A stretch of DNA of 57,362 nt. Source: Paenibacillus bovis (GTDB lineage Bacteria; Bacillota; Bacilli; Bacillales; Bacillaceae_C). The stretch spans positions 1-57,362 of the forward strand of contig VEFU01000026.1 of the NCBI GenBank assembly GCA_007679095.1, written 5' to 3'. A program made the position numbers and the translations under genes. The notes beneath the pieces were generated by a model, which saw nothing but the letters and a program-made list of their open reading frames with translations, had not been told where the DNA came from and did no database searches. Shown here piece after piece: positions 24,112 through 33,545 of the stretch; the stretch's first letter is position 1, and every line of letters begins with the position of its first letter.

Positions 24112-25979
24112 TATGCCCTTACCCCCTTATCATTATCATTCAATAATTCTTCCTTTGTAATATGGTATCCATGATCATCTTTCAATGATCTAATTAACAT
24201 GGAACCAAATGCAATTACAAGTCCAATGATTAGGACTGCAAGCCCCCAAGAATGTTCTTGACGGTAAATTGCTCCAAATGAAGCAATAAAGAATCCTAAT
24301 GAAATACATATAGGAAGAATTGAACCGTTAGGCATATGAATATCCCCTACAGGTTCTGCAGCTGTAACTTCTTTTTTCCCTTCCATTTTTTCAATCCAGT
24401 AAGTGTCAATACCACGTACTAGTGGAAGTTGTCTAAAGTTATAGTGCGGTGGTGGTGATGGTAAAGACCATTCTAATGTTCTTCCGTCACCCCAAGGATC
24501 GTTGCCAACTTTTTCATTCTTAACAGAAGTAACAATAATATTATACAGCAATATTAATACCGCAACACCCATTAATAATGCACCAATGGAACTGATAAAG
24601 TTTCCTGCGTCTAACCCTTGACCAGGTAAGAATGTTGCAACTCTTCGTGGCATCCCCATTAAGCCTAGGAAATGTTGAATAAAGAATGTTAAATGGAAAC
24701 CAATTAAGAACAACCAGAAAGTTATTTTTCCAAGTGTTTCATTTAACATAGTTCCAAACATTTTTGGCCAATAGAAATGTGTAGCAGCTAGAATAGCTAA
24801 CACTACCCCACCAACAATTACATAGTGGAAATGCGCTACAACGAAATACGTATCATGGAACTGATAATCTGCTGGTGCCATCGCAACCATGATACCAGTT
24901 ACCCCACCCATTACGAATGATGGTATAAATGCAGCTGCATACATCATTGGAGTAGTAAATTTAATACTTCCACCCCATGCAGTAAATAACCAGTTAAATA
25001 TCTTAATTCCAGTAGGAACACCAATTGCAAATGAAGCTACAGCGAAGATTGCATTGGCAATACTACCTAGACCGACAGTAAACATATGGTGAGCCCAAAC
25101 CATGAAGCCTAGGAAACCGATAAGTACTGTTGCAAAGACCATGGATGAATATCCAAAAAGTCGCTTTCTAGAGAAAGTTGCAAAGATCTCAGAAAAAATA
25201 CCGAATGTCGGTAAAACTAAGATGTAAACTTCTGGGTGTCCAAAAATCCAGAAGAAGTGTTCCCAAATTATTGTGTTACCACCAGCTACTACATTAAAGA
25301 AGTTTGCATCAAACATTCTATCAAATGTAAGCATAAATAATGCTACTGTTAGAGGTGGAAATGCAAACAAAATTAGAGTAGAAGCAATAAAAGTAGTCCA
25401 ACTAAATAACGGCATCCTCATATATGTCATACCAGGTGCTCTCATGTTAATAATCGTAACTAAGAAGTTGATACCACCCATTAATGTACCGAAACCAGAT
25501 ATTTGGATACCTAATGCGTAATAATCAATACCATGCGTAGTAGAATTCAATGCTAATGAAGCATAAGAAGTCCAACCTGCATCAGGTGCTCCACCTAAAA
25601 ACCATGATAGGTTTAATAACAACCCACCAAAAAAGAATAGCCAAAAACCAAGTGAGTTCAAGAATGGAAATGCCACATCTCGAGCTCCAATTTGTAATGG
25701 CATTATTAAGTTCATAAATCCAATTAACAGCGGCATGGCTGCTAAGAAAATCATGGTTGTACCGTGCATAGTTAACATTTCATTAAATAGACCTGCACTA
25801 ATGAAATCACTATTCGGTGCGAATAATTGAATACGAATAATCAATGCTTCGAGTCCGCCTAAAAGAAAGAAGAAACCACCAGCAGCGATGTATAATATCC
25901 CAATCTTTTTATGGTCTACTGTCGTTAAGTAGTCCCAAAGTGCGGCACCAAAGCCTCTTTTCTGAGCAATAGTACTCAC
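24111..25979 (-). CDS. ctaD: Cytochrome c oxidase subunit I (CtaD)
   Basis: The 622-aa catalytic subunit of caa3 oxidase, with about 14 membrane segments, as expected for Bacillus CtaD. Ligands are all visible: H in M-H-G-T (heme a), H-P-E-V-Y with the CuB His and cross-linked Tyr, H-H-M (CuB), and H-F-H-Y (heme a3 and a). K-channel and D-channel landmarks look normal. It oxidises cytochrome c through CtaC, reduces O2 and pumps protons. The start is GTG at 25979 with GGGAGG upstream. Confidence 0.97.
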   Translation of the reverse strand: MSTIAQKRGFGAALWDYLTTVDHKKIGILYIAAGGFFFLLGGLEALIIRIQLFAPNSDFISAGLFNEMLTMHGTTMIFLAAMPLLIGFMNLIMPLQIGARDVAFPFLNSLGFWLFFFGGLLLNLSWFLGGAPDAGWTSYASLALNSTTHGIDYYALGIQISGFGTLMGGINFLVTIINMRAPGMTYMRMPLFSWTTFIASTLILFAFPPLTVALFMLTFDRMFDANFFNVVAGGNTIIWEHFFWIFGHPEVYILVLPTFGIFSEIFATFSRKRLFGYSSMVFATVLIGFLGFMVWAHHMFTVGLGSIANAIFAVASFAIGVPTGIKIFNWLFTAWGGSIKFTTPMMYAAAFIPSFVMGGVTGIMVAMAPADYQFHDTYFVVAHFHYVIVGGVVLAILAATHFYWPKMFGTMLNETLGKITFWLFLIGFHLTFFIQHFLGLMGMPRRVATFLPGQGLDAGNFISSIGALLMGVAVLILLYNIIVTSVKNEKVGNDPWGDGRTLEWSLPSPPPHYNFRQLPLVRGIDTYWIEKMEGKKEVTAAEPVGDIHMPNGSILPICISLGFFIASFGAIYRQEHSWGLAVLIIGLVIAFGSMLIRSLKDDHGYHITKEELLNDNDKGVRA

Positions 25980-26011
25980 CTTTTAACCTCCCTCTTTATC
26001 AAGAGCCAAAA

Positions 26012-27088
26012 TTACTTATCTTGTACTTTAAGCTCCATTAAATAAGCTGCAAGAGCATCTAGATCTTCATCACTAATTGCATCTTTTTTAAATTCAGGCA
26101 TTGGATTACCTGGCTTATATTTTTGACCATCTCTTATCCAATTTTTTAATTCCTCTTCATTATGATCAAGGATACCTGCAATTTTTTCTCTTTCTGCAAA
26201 ATTAGTTAAGTTTGGTGCGAATAACGGTGCATCATTACTTGCGGAAATCGCGTGACAAGTGATACAGCTATTATTAAATACCTCTTCACCTTGTCTAGCT
26301 AAATCTGTAGTTGGTTCAGGAGCTTCAGCATTTTTCATATCTAAAACCCATTGATCAAATTCGTCCCTAGGCATCGCTTTCACTTTAAAATCCATAAAAG
26401 CATGGGACGGTCCGCATAGCTCAGCACATTTTCCGTAAAATACGTTATTAGCTTCCTCGGCTTTTTCTTGATCCACATGTAAGAAGAATTTATTGATGTT
26501 TTCCGGATTGTTATCCATTTTTCCTCCTAGAGGTGGAATCCAGAAAGAGTGTTTTACATCCGCAGAAGATAATTGGAAATAAACTCTCTCATCAGTTGGA
26601 ATTACAAGGTCCTGACTCGTTACAATCCCTAAATCAGGATATTCGAATTCCCACCAATATAGATGAGCACGAACATTAACTACTAGATTTTCCGGATTAC
26701 CATCTGCATCCTTTTTACCAATAGCGGAAACATCTCCTTGAGAGAACGTAACAGCTACTGTAGGAACAGAAAGAATAATAACAAGAATGATTGGAATAAT
26801 TGTCCAAACAAGTTCTAGTTTATGACTTCCTTCAACTTGTTTAGGAATTTTATTTTCCTCACCTTTTTTGCGGCGGAAACGTATCATGACATAAATAAAA
26901 ATAACAGTTACTACAACAATAACTAGTGTCATAACAGCTAAACTAAACATTATGAGATCATATTGTTGTTCCGCTACTTCACCCGCTGGTTTTAATGCGG
27001 ACAAGTAGTTCTCGCCACATCCAGACAGGATAAGTGCCAGAAACGCAAGAACTGACACGATACGCATTTTTCGCAGCCATTGTTTCAT
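26012..27088 (-). CDS. ctaC: Cytochrome c oxidase subunit II with fused cytochrome c (CtaC)
   Basis: A 358-aa lipoprotein (lipobox L-S-G-C, Cys near residue 24). It has two membrane segments, a periplasm-side CuA domain (about 115-240, with C-A-E-L-C-G-P-S-H-A-F-M) and a C-terminal cytochrome c domain with C-I-T-C-H heme motif and a P-M-P-E-F methionine ligand. The fusion defines a caa3-type enzyme. ATG at 27088 gives a standard signal peptide; ATG at 27112 is possible but has no SD. It is the first structural gene after ctaB, about 126 bases downstream of it. Confidence 0.95.
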   Translation of the reverse strand: MKQWLRKMRIVSVLAFLALILSGCGENYLSALKPAGEVAEQQYDLIMFSLAVMTLVIVVVTVIFIYVMIRFRRKKGEENKIPKQVEGSHKLELVWTIIPIILVIILSVPTVAVTFSQGDVSAIGKKDADGNPENLVVNVRAHLYWWEFEYPDLGIVTSQDLVIPTDERVYFQLSSADVKHSFWIPPLGGKMDNNPENINKFFLHVDQEKAEEANNVFYGKCAELCGPSHAFMDFKVKAMPRDEFDQWVLDMKNAEAPEPTTDLARQGEEVFNNSCITCHAISASNDAPLFAPNLTNFAEREKIAGILDHNEEELKNWIRDGQKYKPGNPMPEFKKDAISDEDLDALAAYLMELKVQDK

Positions 27089-27214
27089 AATTTCATCAAA
27101 CCCCTCTTTCATTCAATGTCTTAACTTAAGGTCAAGCCTTTTAATATATGGATTCCTTATAAATAAGAAAGAATACCCCTAATAATTCAAACTATCATTG
27201 CTTATTTCCATTTG

Positions 27215-28129
27215 TTAAAATACAGAAAGAATTACCATTCCTGTAAACAGAATCGTCAAATAGTTCAATGAATATACAAACATTCGAGTCGCCCATTTTA
27301 TATTATCCATTGTCTTATAACCAATTAATCCAAAAACGAGCCAACCTATATTTAATATAGTTGCTAAAATAACAAAAGCCATTCCCAATTCTGTCATAAA
27401 AAATGGTGTAGGTAATAATAATAATACCCAAATAATAATATGACGTTTCGTTACTTCAAATCCTTTAACAACTGGAAGCATTGGAATGGAAGCTGCTCGA
27501 TACTCTTCAACCCTTCTCATTGCAAGGGCATAAAAATGTGGAGGTTGCCACACAAACATAATAAGGAATAGCATCCAAGCCATCGTAGGTAATGTCGGAT
27601 CAACTGCTGCCCAACCTATTAAAGGTGGTACTGCTCCTGATATGCTTCCAACAATTGTATTACTAACATGTCTTCTTTTTGACCACATACTATATAGCAC
27701 TACGTAACTAAATACGCCTATTATACCGATGACACCTGTTACTATATTTGTTAGAAAGAGCATTAATAAACCAAGGCCGACTAAAGTAAATCCAATTATT
27801 AATACTTTAGAGCCACTAATTTTCCCTGTTACGGTTGGTCTTCCCTTTGTCCTTTGCATTATTGGATCAATATCTCTATCGATAAAATTATTTAAGGCAC
27901 ATGAACCAGCAATAATGAATGCTGACCCTACTAAGGTTAAAATAACTATATCAAGAGATTGGAGAAAGTGTTTCTCTGTGAACATAAACGCTAACCATAA
28001 ACCTGTAAAAGTAGTGATTAAGTTCGAGTTCACTATTCCGATTTTGATTAATGCCGTAAAATCACTCCAAGTAGTTTTTGCAGGACTTGATGTTTCATCG
28101 ATTGTTGTAATTGTACGACTATTCCCCAT
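27215..28129 (-). CDS. ctaB: Protoheme IX farnesyltransferase (heme O synthase)
   Basis: CtaB attaches farnesyl to heme B, giving heme O for heme A synthesis. The 304-aa protein has about nine membrane segments and the UbiA-family metal-diphosphate motif N-N-F-I-D-R-D-I-D near residues 81-89, followed by R-T-K-G-R-P. A GGAGGGG SD precedes the ATG. It is divergent from ctaA across a 480-base region and heads the cta genes. Confidence 0.96.
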   Translation of the reverse strand: MGNSRTITTIDETSSPAKTTWSDFTALIKIGIVNSNLITTFTGLWLAFMFTEKHFLQSLDIVILTLVGSAFIIAGSCALNNFIDRDIDPIMQRTKGRPTVTGKISGSKVLIIGFTLVGLGLLMLFLTNIVTGVIGIIGVFSYVVLYSMWSKRRHVSNTIVGSISGAVPPLIGWAAVDPTLPTMAWMLFLIMFVWQPPHFYALAMRRVEEYRAASIPMLPVVKGFEVTKRHIIIWVLLLLPTPFFMTELGMAFVILATILNIGWLVFGLIGYKTMDNIKWATRMFVYSLNYLTILFTGMVILSVF

Positions 28130-28611
28130 TCAACCCCTCCTCTCTTCAAAATATCTTCTACAATCTTTACTATAAGCCATAATACTGTTATTTTCTCTAT
28201 TTTTGGAGAAGTTTCAGTATTTGTTCAATAAGTGAACAAGCGTTTGGCGAATTGGAAAATGTATGTATTTTAAATCGACTTACACATTATAACATAATTC
28301 GTCAAAAAATCATTATGGAGGATTAATAGTGGTCGCACAATACAATATTAAACCATATTCACGTCTTTTACTGCTATAAATTTTGATAAGTGTATGGCAA
28401 ATCTGTGACAGCTTTTAATACAACGTACCATTAAAGAATCAACTCTATTGTACAATTTTTATAGTGATTTTCAAGCAATCCGTTTACACAAGAGGAATTG
28501 TAACAATTTTGTCGGTTGTTTTTTAAAATAAGATTCGGTAGTATCAGTTATGGTATTAAAAGTATAAACCTATCAAGATATCACAATTAAGTATAGTAAG
28601 AAGGTGGAATA
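28130..28611. other. ctaB/ctaA divergent regulatory region
   Basis: This 482-base gap separates two heme-modifying genes. It contains a -10-like TATAAC near 28285, a 16-codon reading frame with an excellent SD (28329-28379), and AT-rich sequence before ctaA. ResD control of this promoter region is known in B. subtilis, but I could not identify a ResD site with confidence. Confidence 0.6.
28329..28379 (+). CDS. Possible 16-aa leader peptide upstream of ctaA
   Basis: ATGGAGGA is followed six bases later by GTG and 15 further sense codons, encoding MVAQYNIKPYSRLLLL, then TAA. SD and spacing are ideal and a TATAAC box lies about 40 bases upstream. It could be a leader peptide, a remnant of a lost gene or chance. 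The coding evidence is weak because of size. Confidence 0.3.
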   Translation: MVAQYNIKPYSRLLLL

Positions 28612-29562
28612 TTGTACCGTAAGTTAAAAGGGTTTTCCGTTATCACAACTCTTATTATGATTGGTGTATTATTGGGAGGAGCCCTAGTTACTAAAACAGA
28701 CTCAGGTATGGGGTGTGGTCGATCTTGGCCGCTTTGTGAAGGAGAACTAATCCCTAGTGTTATTACACCAGAACTAGTGATTGAACTTGCTCATCGACTC
28801 GTATCCGGAAGTGCTGCTATATTCGTACTTATTTTAAGTATTTGGAGTTGGAAGGTTATAGGACATATTCGCGAAACAAAACTATTAGCGATTTTGTCTA
28901 TCTCTTTTCTAATCATTCAGGCTTTAATCGGAGCAGCTGCAGTGCTTTGGCCACAATCAGATTTTGTTCTAGCCTTACACTTTGGAATTTCACTCATATC
29001 ATTTGCAGCAGTATTCCTACTGACACTGCTAATTTTTGAAGTCGATAAAAAATTTGATACCGAAAAACTTATTATCGACAAACGGATGAAATTTCATATT
29101 ATAGGTGTGACAATTTACAGTTATTTTGTAGTATATACAGGCGCTTTAGTAAGACACACTGAATCAAGTCTAATTTGTCATGATTGGCCAATGTGTGTAA
29201 ATGGTTCATTTACATTACCAGTGAATCAATATGAATGGATACAAATGGGACATCGCTTAGCAGCCGGATTAATTTTCATCTGGATTGCCTACGTAATGAT
29301 TATTGCTATAAGACATTATAAACATCAAAAAGTTTTATATTTAGGCTGGATTATCGCTTTTATAATCGTTTCATTACAAGTCACTTCTGGTGCGATTGTC
29401 GTCCTAACAGGTCTTAATATTTATTTCGCTCTGCTCCATGCATTATTTATAACACTTCTATTTGGGTTATTATGTTATTTCATCATGCTTTTATCACGAA
29501 ATAAAGTGGTCGCATCAAATCAAGCTGCAATTCAAAACAAAATGGATAAAAAGAGTTTTTAA
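28612..29562 (+). CDS. ctaA: Heme A synthase
   Basis: CtaA oxidises the C8 methyl of heme O to formyl, making heme A. The 316-aa protein has eight membrane segments in two four-helix halves. The Bacillus-type cysteine pairs are present: C35 and C42 in C-G-R-S-W-P-L-C, and the second pair in C-H-D-W-P-M-C near 190-196. The E-x-x-H heme-ligand motif is near 58-61, and histidine repeats occur in H-F-G-I-S and M-G-H-R. The start is TTG at 28612 after AAGGTGG. It is divergent from ctaB and convergent with ftsW. Confidence 0.96.
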   Translation: MYRKLKGFSVITTLIMIGVLLGGALVTKTDSGMGCGRSWPLCEGELIPSVITPELVIELAHRLVSGSAAIFVLILSIWSWKVIGHIRETKLLAILSISFLIIQALIGAAAVLWPQSDFVLALHFGISLISFAAVFLLTLLIFEVDKKFDTEKLIIDKRMKFHIIGVTIYSYFVVYTGALVRHTESSLICHDWPMCVNGSFTLPVNQYEWIQMGHRLAAGLIFIWIAYVMIIAIRHYKHQKVLYLGWIIAFIIVSLQVTSGAIVVLTGLNIYFALLHALFITLLFGLLCYFIMLLSRNKVVASNQAAIQNKMDKKSF

Positions 29563-29570
29563 ACACCATA

Positions 29571-29604
29571 AAAAAACTTGCATATATGAATATGCAAGTT
29601 TTTT
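29571..29604. terminator. Bidirectional terminator ctaA / ftsW
   Basis: AAAAAACTTGCATAT pairs with ATATGCAAGTTTTTT. A- and T-runs on both sides serve both convergent genes. Confidence 0.92.
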
Positions 29605-29606
29605 AT

Positions 29607-30821
29607 TTACCGAAAATTGTTTTCATAATTCAAAGGGATTGATGGTGACACTGGCTTATCCTCTACTTTTTGATGTTTATATTTTTCATCATAATTTTTA
29701 AACATCGCGACATTAGATAATATCCCCATCGCTATCGATAAAACTAATATAGAGGATCCACCGTAACTAATAAACGGCAATGTTACACCTGTGATTGGTA
29801 TTAAGCCAGACATTCCACCTAAATTAATAAATGATTGAATTCCTATCATAGACGCAATACCAATTGCTAACATACTTCCAAAAGGATCGCGACACCTAAT
29901 GCCTATATAGATTCCTCTTAAGACTAGGTAACTTAATCCACCAATTACTATAATAACTCCAGCTATACCTAATTCTTCGGCAATAATTGCCATAATAAAA
30001 TCAGTATGTGGTTCTGGAAGATATCCTAATTTCTGGACACTTTGTCCAAGACCTACACCTTTGAGCCCACCAGATCCAATAGCTAAATAAGAATTAACTA
30101 ATTGGTAACCTTCTTTTTGAGCAAGTTCAAACGGATGTAAAAAGCCAGTAATACGGGCCATATTATTATCAGTTACGATAGAATCAAATTTAAATAGGAT
30201 AAACGGAACAAACAATAATGCAAGTCCTCCAGCAATAGCTGCTAGTTTCATTAATGTTTTAAATTTCATTCCAGAGCAAAGAATTATCGTCATACCTATT
30301 AAGAAAGTAATTACTGCAGATCCATTATCTGGTTCGATTTTAATTAAAAAACAAACAAATACTAAATATATTATTGGTGGTAATACACCTTTATTTAGCT
30401 GGTTTATATATGCTTGTTTATTAGCATATACGGCAGATAAATAAATAATGACAGACACTTTGACAAACTCAGATGGCTGAATACTTCTAAAACCAACACT
30501 AATCCAACTTTGTGCATTATTTCCGACATAACCATAAGCGGACACTGCAAATAAAGCAAGTATAGCAGTTATTGTCATCGTTATTAGGAACTTTTTATTT
30601 CTAAAAGCTTTATAAGGAAAAAAAGCAAAAAATAAAAATGCAGCGAATGCAATAAGTAGGTTAATTTTTTGTTTATCGTAAAAAAAATCAGCTGGATATC
30701 CATAACGTTGGACAGCCATTACCATGCTCGAACTATATATCATGACAAGTCCAAACAAACAAAGGAAAATATAAACACCTATTATTGAATAGTCATGTGA
30801 TTTAAGCATTTTTTTAAACAT
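29607..30821 (-). CDS. ftsW: Peptidoglycan glycosyltransferase FtsW
   Basis: A 404-aa SEDS-family protein with ten membrane segments that polymerises septal glycan from lipid II together with PBP2B. Family marks are W-I-S-V-G-F-R-S-I-Q-P-S-E-F-V-K (about 112-127), the large outer loop with L-P-E-P-H-T-D-F-I, the catalytic Asp region I-E-P-D-N-G-S-A, and the C-terminal G-V-T-L-P-F-I-S-Y-G-G-S-S. Position beside ylaN identifies it as YlaO/FtsW rather than RodA or SpoVE. A GGAAG SD precedes the ATG. The usual neighbour pycA is absent. Confidence 0.93.
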   Translation of the reverse strand: MFKKMLKSHDYSIIGVYIFLCLFGLVMIYSSSMVMAVQRYGYPADFFYDKQKINLLIAFAAFLFFAFFPYKAFRNKKFLITMTITAILALFAVSAYGYVGNNAQSWISVGFRSIQPSEFVKVSVIIYLSAVYANKQAYINQLNKGVLPPIIYLVFVCFLIKIEPDNGSAVITFLIGMTIILCSGMKFKTLMKLAAIAGGLALLFVPFILFKFDSIVTDNNMARITGFLHPFELAQKEGYQLVNSYLAIGSGGLKGVGLGQSVQKLGYLPEPHTDFIMAIIAEELGIAGVIIVIGGLSYLVLRGIYIGIRCRDPFGSMLAIGIASMIGIQSFINLGGMSGLIPITGVTLPFISYGGSSILVLSIAMGILSNVAMFKNYDEKYKHQKVEDKPVSPSIPLNYENNFR

Positions 30822-30989
30822 ATAATTCTTCCAATCTATTTAAATAAGTTCGGCATAAAAGAAATAACACCTTTCAAAATCTAGGCTATCACATATTATT
30901 GAAAAAAACTCAAACAATTTCAATAAAATGTTTGAGTTTACATGATTTTTTGCGTTAAAAGTAAACTATTTATATGTTTAATCTACAAG

Positions 30990-31271
30990 TTATTTATCAA
31001 TTGAAGCTTCATGAAGAGCTGAAAGTTTTCTTTCTAAAGAACCAATTAATTCTTTCCCATCTTTTTCATCCACAAGTCCTAAACGTACAGCGAAATCTAT
31101 TTCGCGAGACAATCCAAACATTTGAGTGTCTAGCACTTCTTCATATAAAGGGCATTGCGGCATTGTTAAATTATCCATCTGTACCTGTATAAGACGTAAT
31201 ATCTTTTCAGCATCCGCCTTTAATATTTCGTAGGCTTTTTCACGATGATTTATTTGAGTTTCAGACACCAC
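30990..31271 (-). CDS. ylaN: YlaN, Fur-linked iron homeostasis protein
   Basis: A 93-aa small helical protein, extremely conserved in Firmicutes ([21 protein letters not shown]). Recent work on the family links it to Fe(II) and relief of Fur repression. GTG at 31271 after GGGGGA gives the family length; GTG at 31268 is possible. It lies upstream of ftsW but with 170 bases between. A TTAGCGCTA palindrome is 28 bases before the start. Confidence 0.95.
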   Translation of the reverse strand: MVSETQINHREKAYEILKADAEKILRLIQVQMDNLTMPQCPLYEEVLDTQMFGLSREIDFAVRLGLVDEKDGKELIGSLERKLSALHEASIDK

Positions 31272-31298
31272 ATTAATCCCCCTATCTCCTATCACGCA

Positions 31299-31307
31299 TT
31301 AGCGCTA
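31299..31307. promoter_or_regulatory. TTAGCGCTA palindrome, ylaN side
   Basis: A TAGCGCTA palindrome, extended to TTAGCGCTA, 28 bases upstream of ylaN. The same 9-mer occurs at 31467-31475 before the divergent ylaL. Confidence 0.45.
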
Positions 31308-31466
31308 GAGTCCCTAAAAAATATGTAAGCAATTCTTATAAAAGGTCAGTATTATCTATAAATTTTACAACTAATATCAAAAAAAAGCAAGGGATTAGAG
31401 AATGAGGTAACGGAGATTTCTAACTAACTAAAAGGAAATGAACTAGACTCTTTTAATTTATAAATG

Positions 31467-31479
31467 TTAGCGCTATAAT
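31467..31479 (+). promoter_or_regulatory. TTAGCGCTA palindrome overlapping the ylaL -10
   Basis: TTAGCGCTA (31467-31475) overlaps TATAAT (31474-31479), a perfect -10 for ylaL about 29 bases before its start. The -35 is weak, so activation or other help may be needed. Confidence 0.5.
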
Positions 31480-31507
31480 TTATTAATAGGAAGGAAGGGA
31501 TATTACC

Positions 31508-32002
31508 GTGGATTTGATTATGAATATTAAAGGAAAAGTAAAATTTCCAATAACTTTAGATGTAGGTGCTTGGATTTTTGATGATCGCAGAATTGATTTA
31601 GATACATATTTCAATCATTCAATTGATGAAAATGAGGAAGAAGAAGAACTTACAATTGCTTCTAAACATTGGGATAGAGTAATTAAAGAAGGCTCGGTTG
31701 CCCCACCAACATTAAAGACCGAACGCAAATATGAAAAAATTAAAATGTTAACTGGTACATTTGGTATTATTTTTAGACCATTTTTACATAATTCCGAACC
31801 ATTAGAAGATGCTACCACATTAATTTTTGAAACAGATAAGGGAGAATTTTCTTTACCTTTAGAGCAAGGATATGACGTCATTATCCAATTCTCAAAGGAA
31901 GGAAAGCCACTACGTGAAGACGGTCCTGTCCACATTTTATTTCCAGATGGATCCAATCGTGATAATCCAATTAAGCACGTCAAAGGATTTAGAGTTGAGT
32001 AG
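31508..32002 (+). CDS. ylaL: YlaL family protein
   Basis: A 164-aa protein like B. subtilis YlaL, between ylaN and phoH as there. The acidic insert D-E-N-E-E-E-E-E is at about 40-47. The C-terminal half (L-E-Q-G-Y-D-V-I-I-Q-F to D-G-P-V-H-I-L-F-P) resembles part of the sulfite-oxidase-type molybdopterin-binding fold, but I see no cofactor cysteine, so enzyme activity should not be assumed. The start is GTG at 31508 after AAGGAAGGGA. ylaM (glutaminase), next to it in B. subtilis, is missing. Confidence 0.8.
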   Translation: MDLIMNIKGKVKFPITLDVGAWIFDDRRIDLDTYFNHSIDENEEEEELTIASKHWDRVIKEGSVAPPTLKTERKYEKIKMLTGTFGIIFRPFLHNSEPLEDATTLIFETDKGEFSLPLEQGYDVIIQFSKEGKPLREDGPVHILFPDGSNRDNPIKHVKGFRVE

Positions 32003-32006
32003 AATC

Positions 32007-32035
32007 AAGCAGGCGGACGCACCCGCCTGCTTTTT
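32007..32035 (+). terminator. Terminator after ylaL
   Basis: AAGCAGGCGG pairs with CCGCCTGCTT, followed by T5. It lies four bases before the convergent phoH stop. Confidence 0.92.
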
Positions 32036-32038
32036 ACG

Positions 32039-33367
32039 TTACAGTAAGTCTGCAGCTAATTGAGCAAGTCCTGAGCGTTCCCCCTTCACTAATTTAATAT
32101 GACCAGCAACTGGTTGTGATTTGAATTTCTCCAGTATATATGTCAATCCATTATTATATTCATCCAAGTATGGGTGATCGATTTGTTCAGGATCTCCTAC
32201 AAAAACAATTTTACTTCTTTCTCCTACTCTCGTTAATATCGTTTTAGCTTCATGTTTTGTTAAGTTTTGCGCTTCATCAATTATGATAAATTGCTCTGGG
32301 ATACTACGACCTCTTATATAAGTTAGAGCTTCCACTTCAATTGAACTCATTCCAGCTAAAATTGCATCCAACTCACCAGGTTTTTTTGTATTAAATAAAT
32401 ATTCAAGATTATCGTATATCGGCTGCATCCACGGTCTTAATTTCTCTTGCTTCTCCCCCGGTAAATAACCAATATCCTTTCCAACAGGAACAATAGGTCG
32501 CGCCACAAGCAGTTTTTTGTATAATCGCAAGTCTTCGGTTTGCATTAAACCAGCAGCAAGGGTAAGTAATGTTTTGCCCGTACCTGCTTTTCCAATCATC
32601 GTTACTAATGGAATATCCCTTCTAAATAATAATTCCAAAGCCATTGTTTGTTGAGCATTCCTTGGCTTGATACCCCAAATGGAATCATATTGATTGATGA
32701 GTTTCTTTAATGCTGTACCTTTCTCATTTACAATACCAATCGCTGATGCGGAACTACCAAGTTCATCTCTTATGATTAAAAATTGATTTGGATAAAATCC
32801 ATTACCACTGCACTCAAGTAACGGTATTTCACCGTGTTCATAAAACATTCCAATTTTATCTATGTTGACATACATTTCTTGTACACCAGTATATATGTGA
32901 TCTAATTCGACCACTCGGTCACTCAAGAAATCCTCTGCCATCAATCCAAGTGCATCTGCTTTTACACGGAGTAATGCATCTTTACTTACGAGTATAACAG
33001 GTTTCCCATCCGTCTTTGTTTCTTCTTCAAGGGCAATATTTTTTGCTACAGCTAATATTCGATTATCATTCGTTTTCTCTATAAAGATTTCTTGGAGTTG
33101 TTGAAAGGATCGATGGTTTAATTCGATACGCAATGTCCCTCCATTCTCTAATACAATTTTTTCATGGAGTTTACCTGTACCCCTAAAACCATCAATCATT
33201 TTTGAGACGATTCTTGCATTCCTGCCAACATCATTTAAGTATCTTTTCTTTGAATCCACCTCTTCAAGTACAACTGCTGGAATTACAATCTCATTGTCTT
33301 CAAATGAGTAGACCGCATTGGGATCTTGCAGTAAGACATTTGTATCCAATACATAAATTTTTGTCAA
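32039..33367 (-). CDS. phoH: PhoH family protein with PIN domain (YlaK/PhoH2)
   Basis: A 442-aa PhoH2-type protein. The N-terminal PIN RNase domain (about 1-140) has acidic residues at D8 (V-L-D-T-N-V-L-L), E in V-V-L-E-E-V-D, and D in N-D-N-R-I-L-A. The C-terminal PhoH ATPase has Walker A G-K-A-G-T-G-K-T near 260 and Walker B F-I-I-I-D-E-A-Q-N near 358. PhoH2 proteins are sequence-specific RNA helicase/RNases. The start is TTG at 33367 with GGAGG eight bases upstream. It is divergent from ylaJ. Confidence 0.93.
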   Translation of the reverse strand: MTKIYVLDTNVLLQDPNAVYSFEDNEIVIPAVVLEEVDSKKRYLNDVGRNARIVSKMIDGFRGTGKLHEKIVLENGGTLRIELNHRSFQQLQEIFIEKTNDNRILAVAKNIALEEETKTDGKPVILVSKDALLRVKADALGLMAEDFLSDRVVELDHIYTGVQEMYVNIDKIGMFYEHGEIPLLECSGNGFYPNQFLIIRDELGSSASAIGIVNEKGTALKKLINQYDSIWGIKPRNAQQTMALELLFRRDIPLVTMIGKAGTGKTLLTLAAGLMQTEDLRLYKKLLVARPIVPVGKDIGYLPGEKQEKLRPWMQPIYDNLEYLFNTKKPGELDAILAGMSSIEVEALTYIRGRSIPEQFIIIDEAQNLTKHEAKTILTRVGERSKIVFVGDPEQIDHPYLDEYNNGLTYILEKFKSQPVAGHIKLVKGERSGLAQLAADLL

Positions 33368-33478
33368 TATCGATGCCTCCTGCTCCTTTTTTATAATATA
33401 TGTGGCTCCAAGTTGGCCGGTTCCTGAAGAAATTACTTCAAACAGTTCTTCCTATTTTTATGAAATATATGAAAGTCA

Positions 33479-33507
33479 GAATAAAGATAGAAGATAAAAG
33501 CAAAATA
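33479..33507 (+). promoter_or_regulatory. Candidate sigma-G promoter of ylaJ
   Basis: GAATA (33479-33483) fits the -35 consensus GHATR. After 17 bases, CAAAATA (33501-33507) fits CATWMTA with one mismatch. Forespore expression agrees with the spore lipoprotein downstream. Confidence 0.5.
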
Positions 33508-33545
33508 ATAAAAAGTAATGAAGATTTTTTTAGGAGGTATTGTGT

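Noticed and set aside
27729-28175. 148-codon plus-strand frame opposite ctaB
   Set aside because: A mirror of ctaB coding bias; ctaB is certain.
31615-31983. 122-codon minus-strand frame opposite ylaL
   Set aside because: Antisense to ylaL, which has SD, promoter-like box and terminator.
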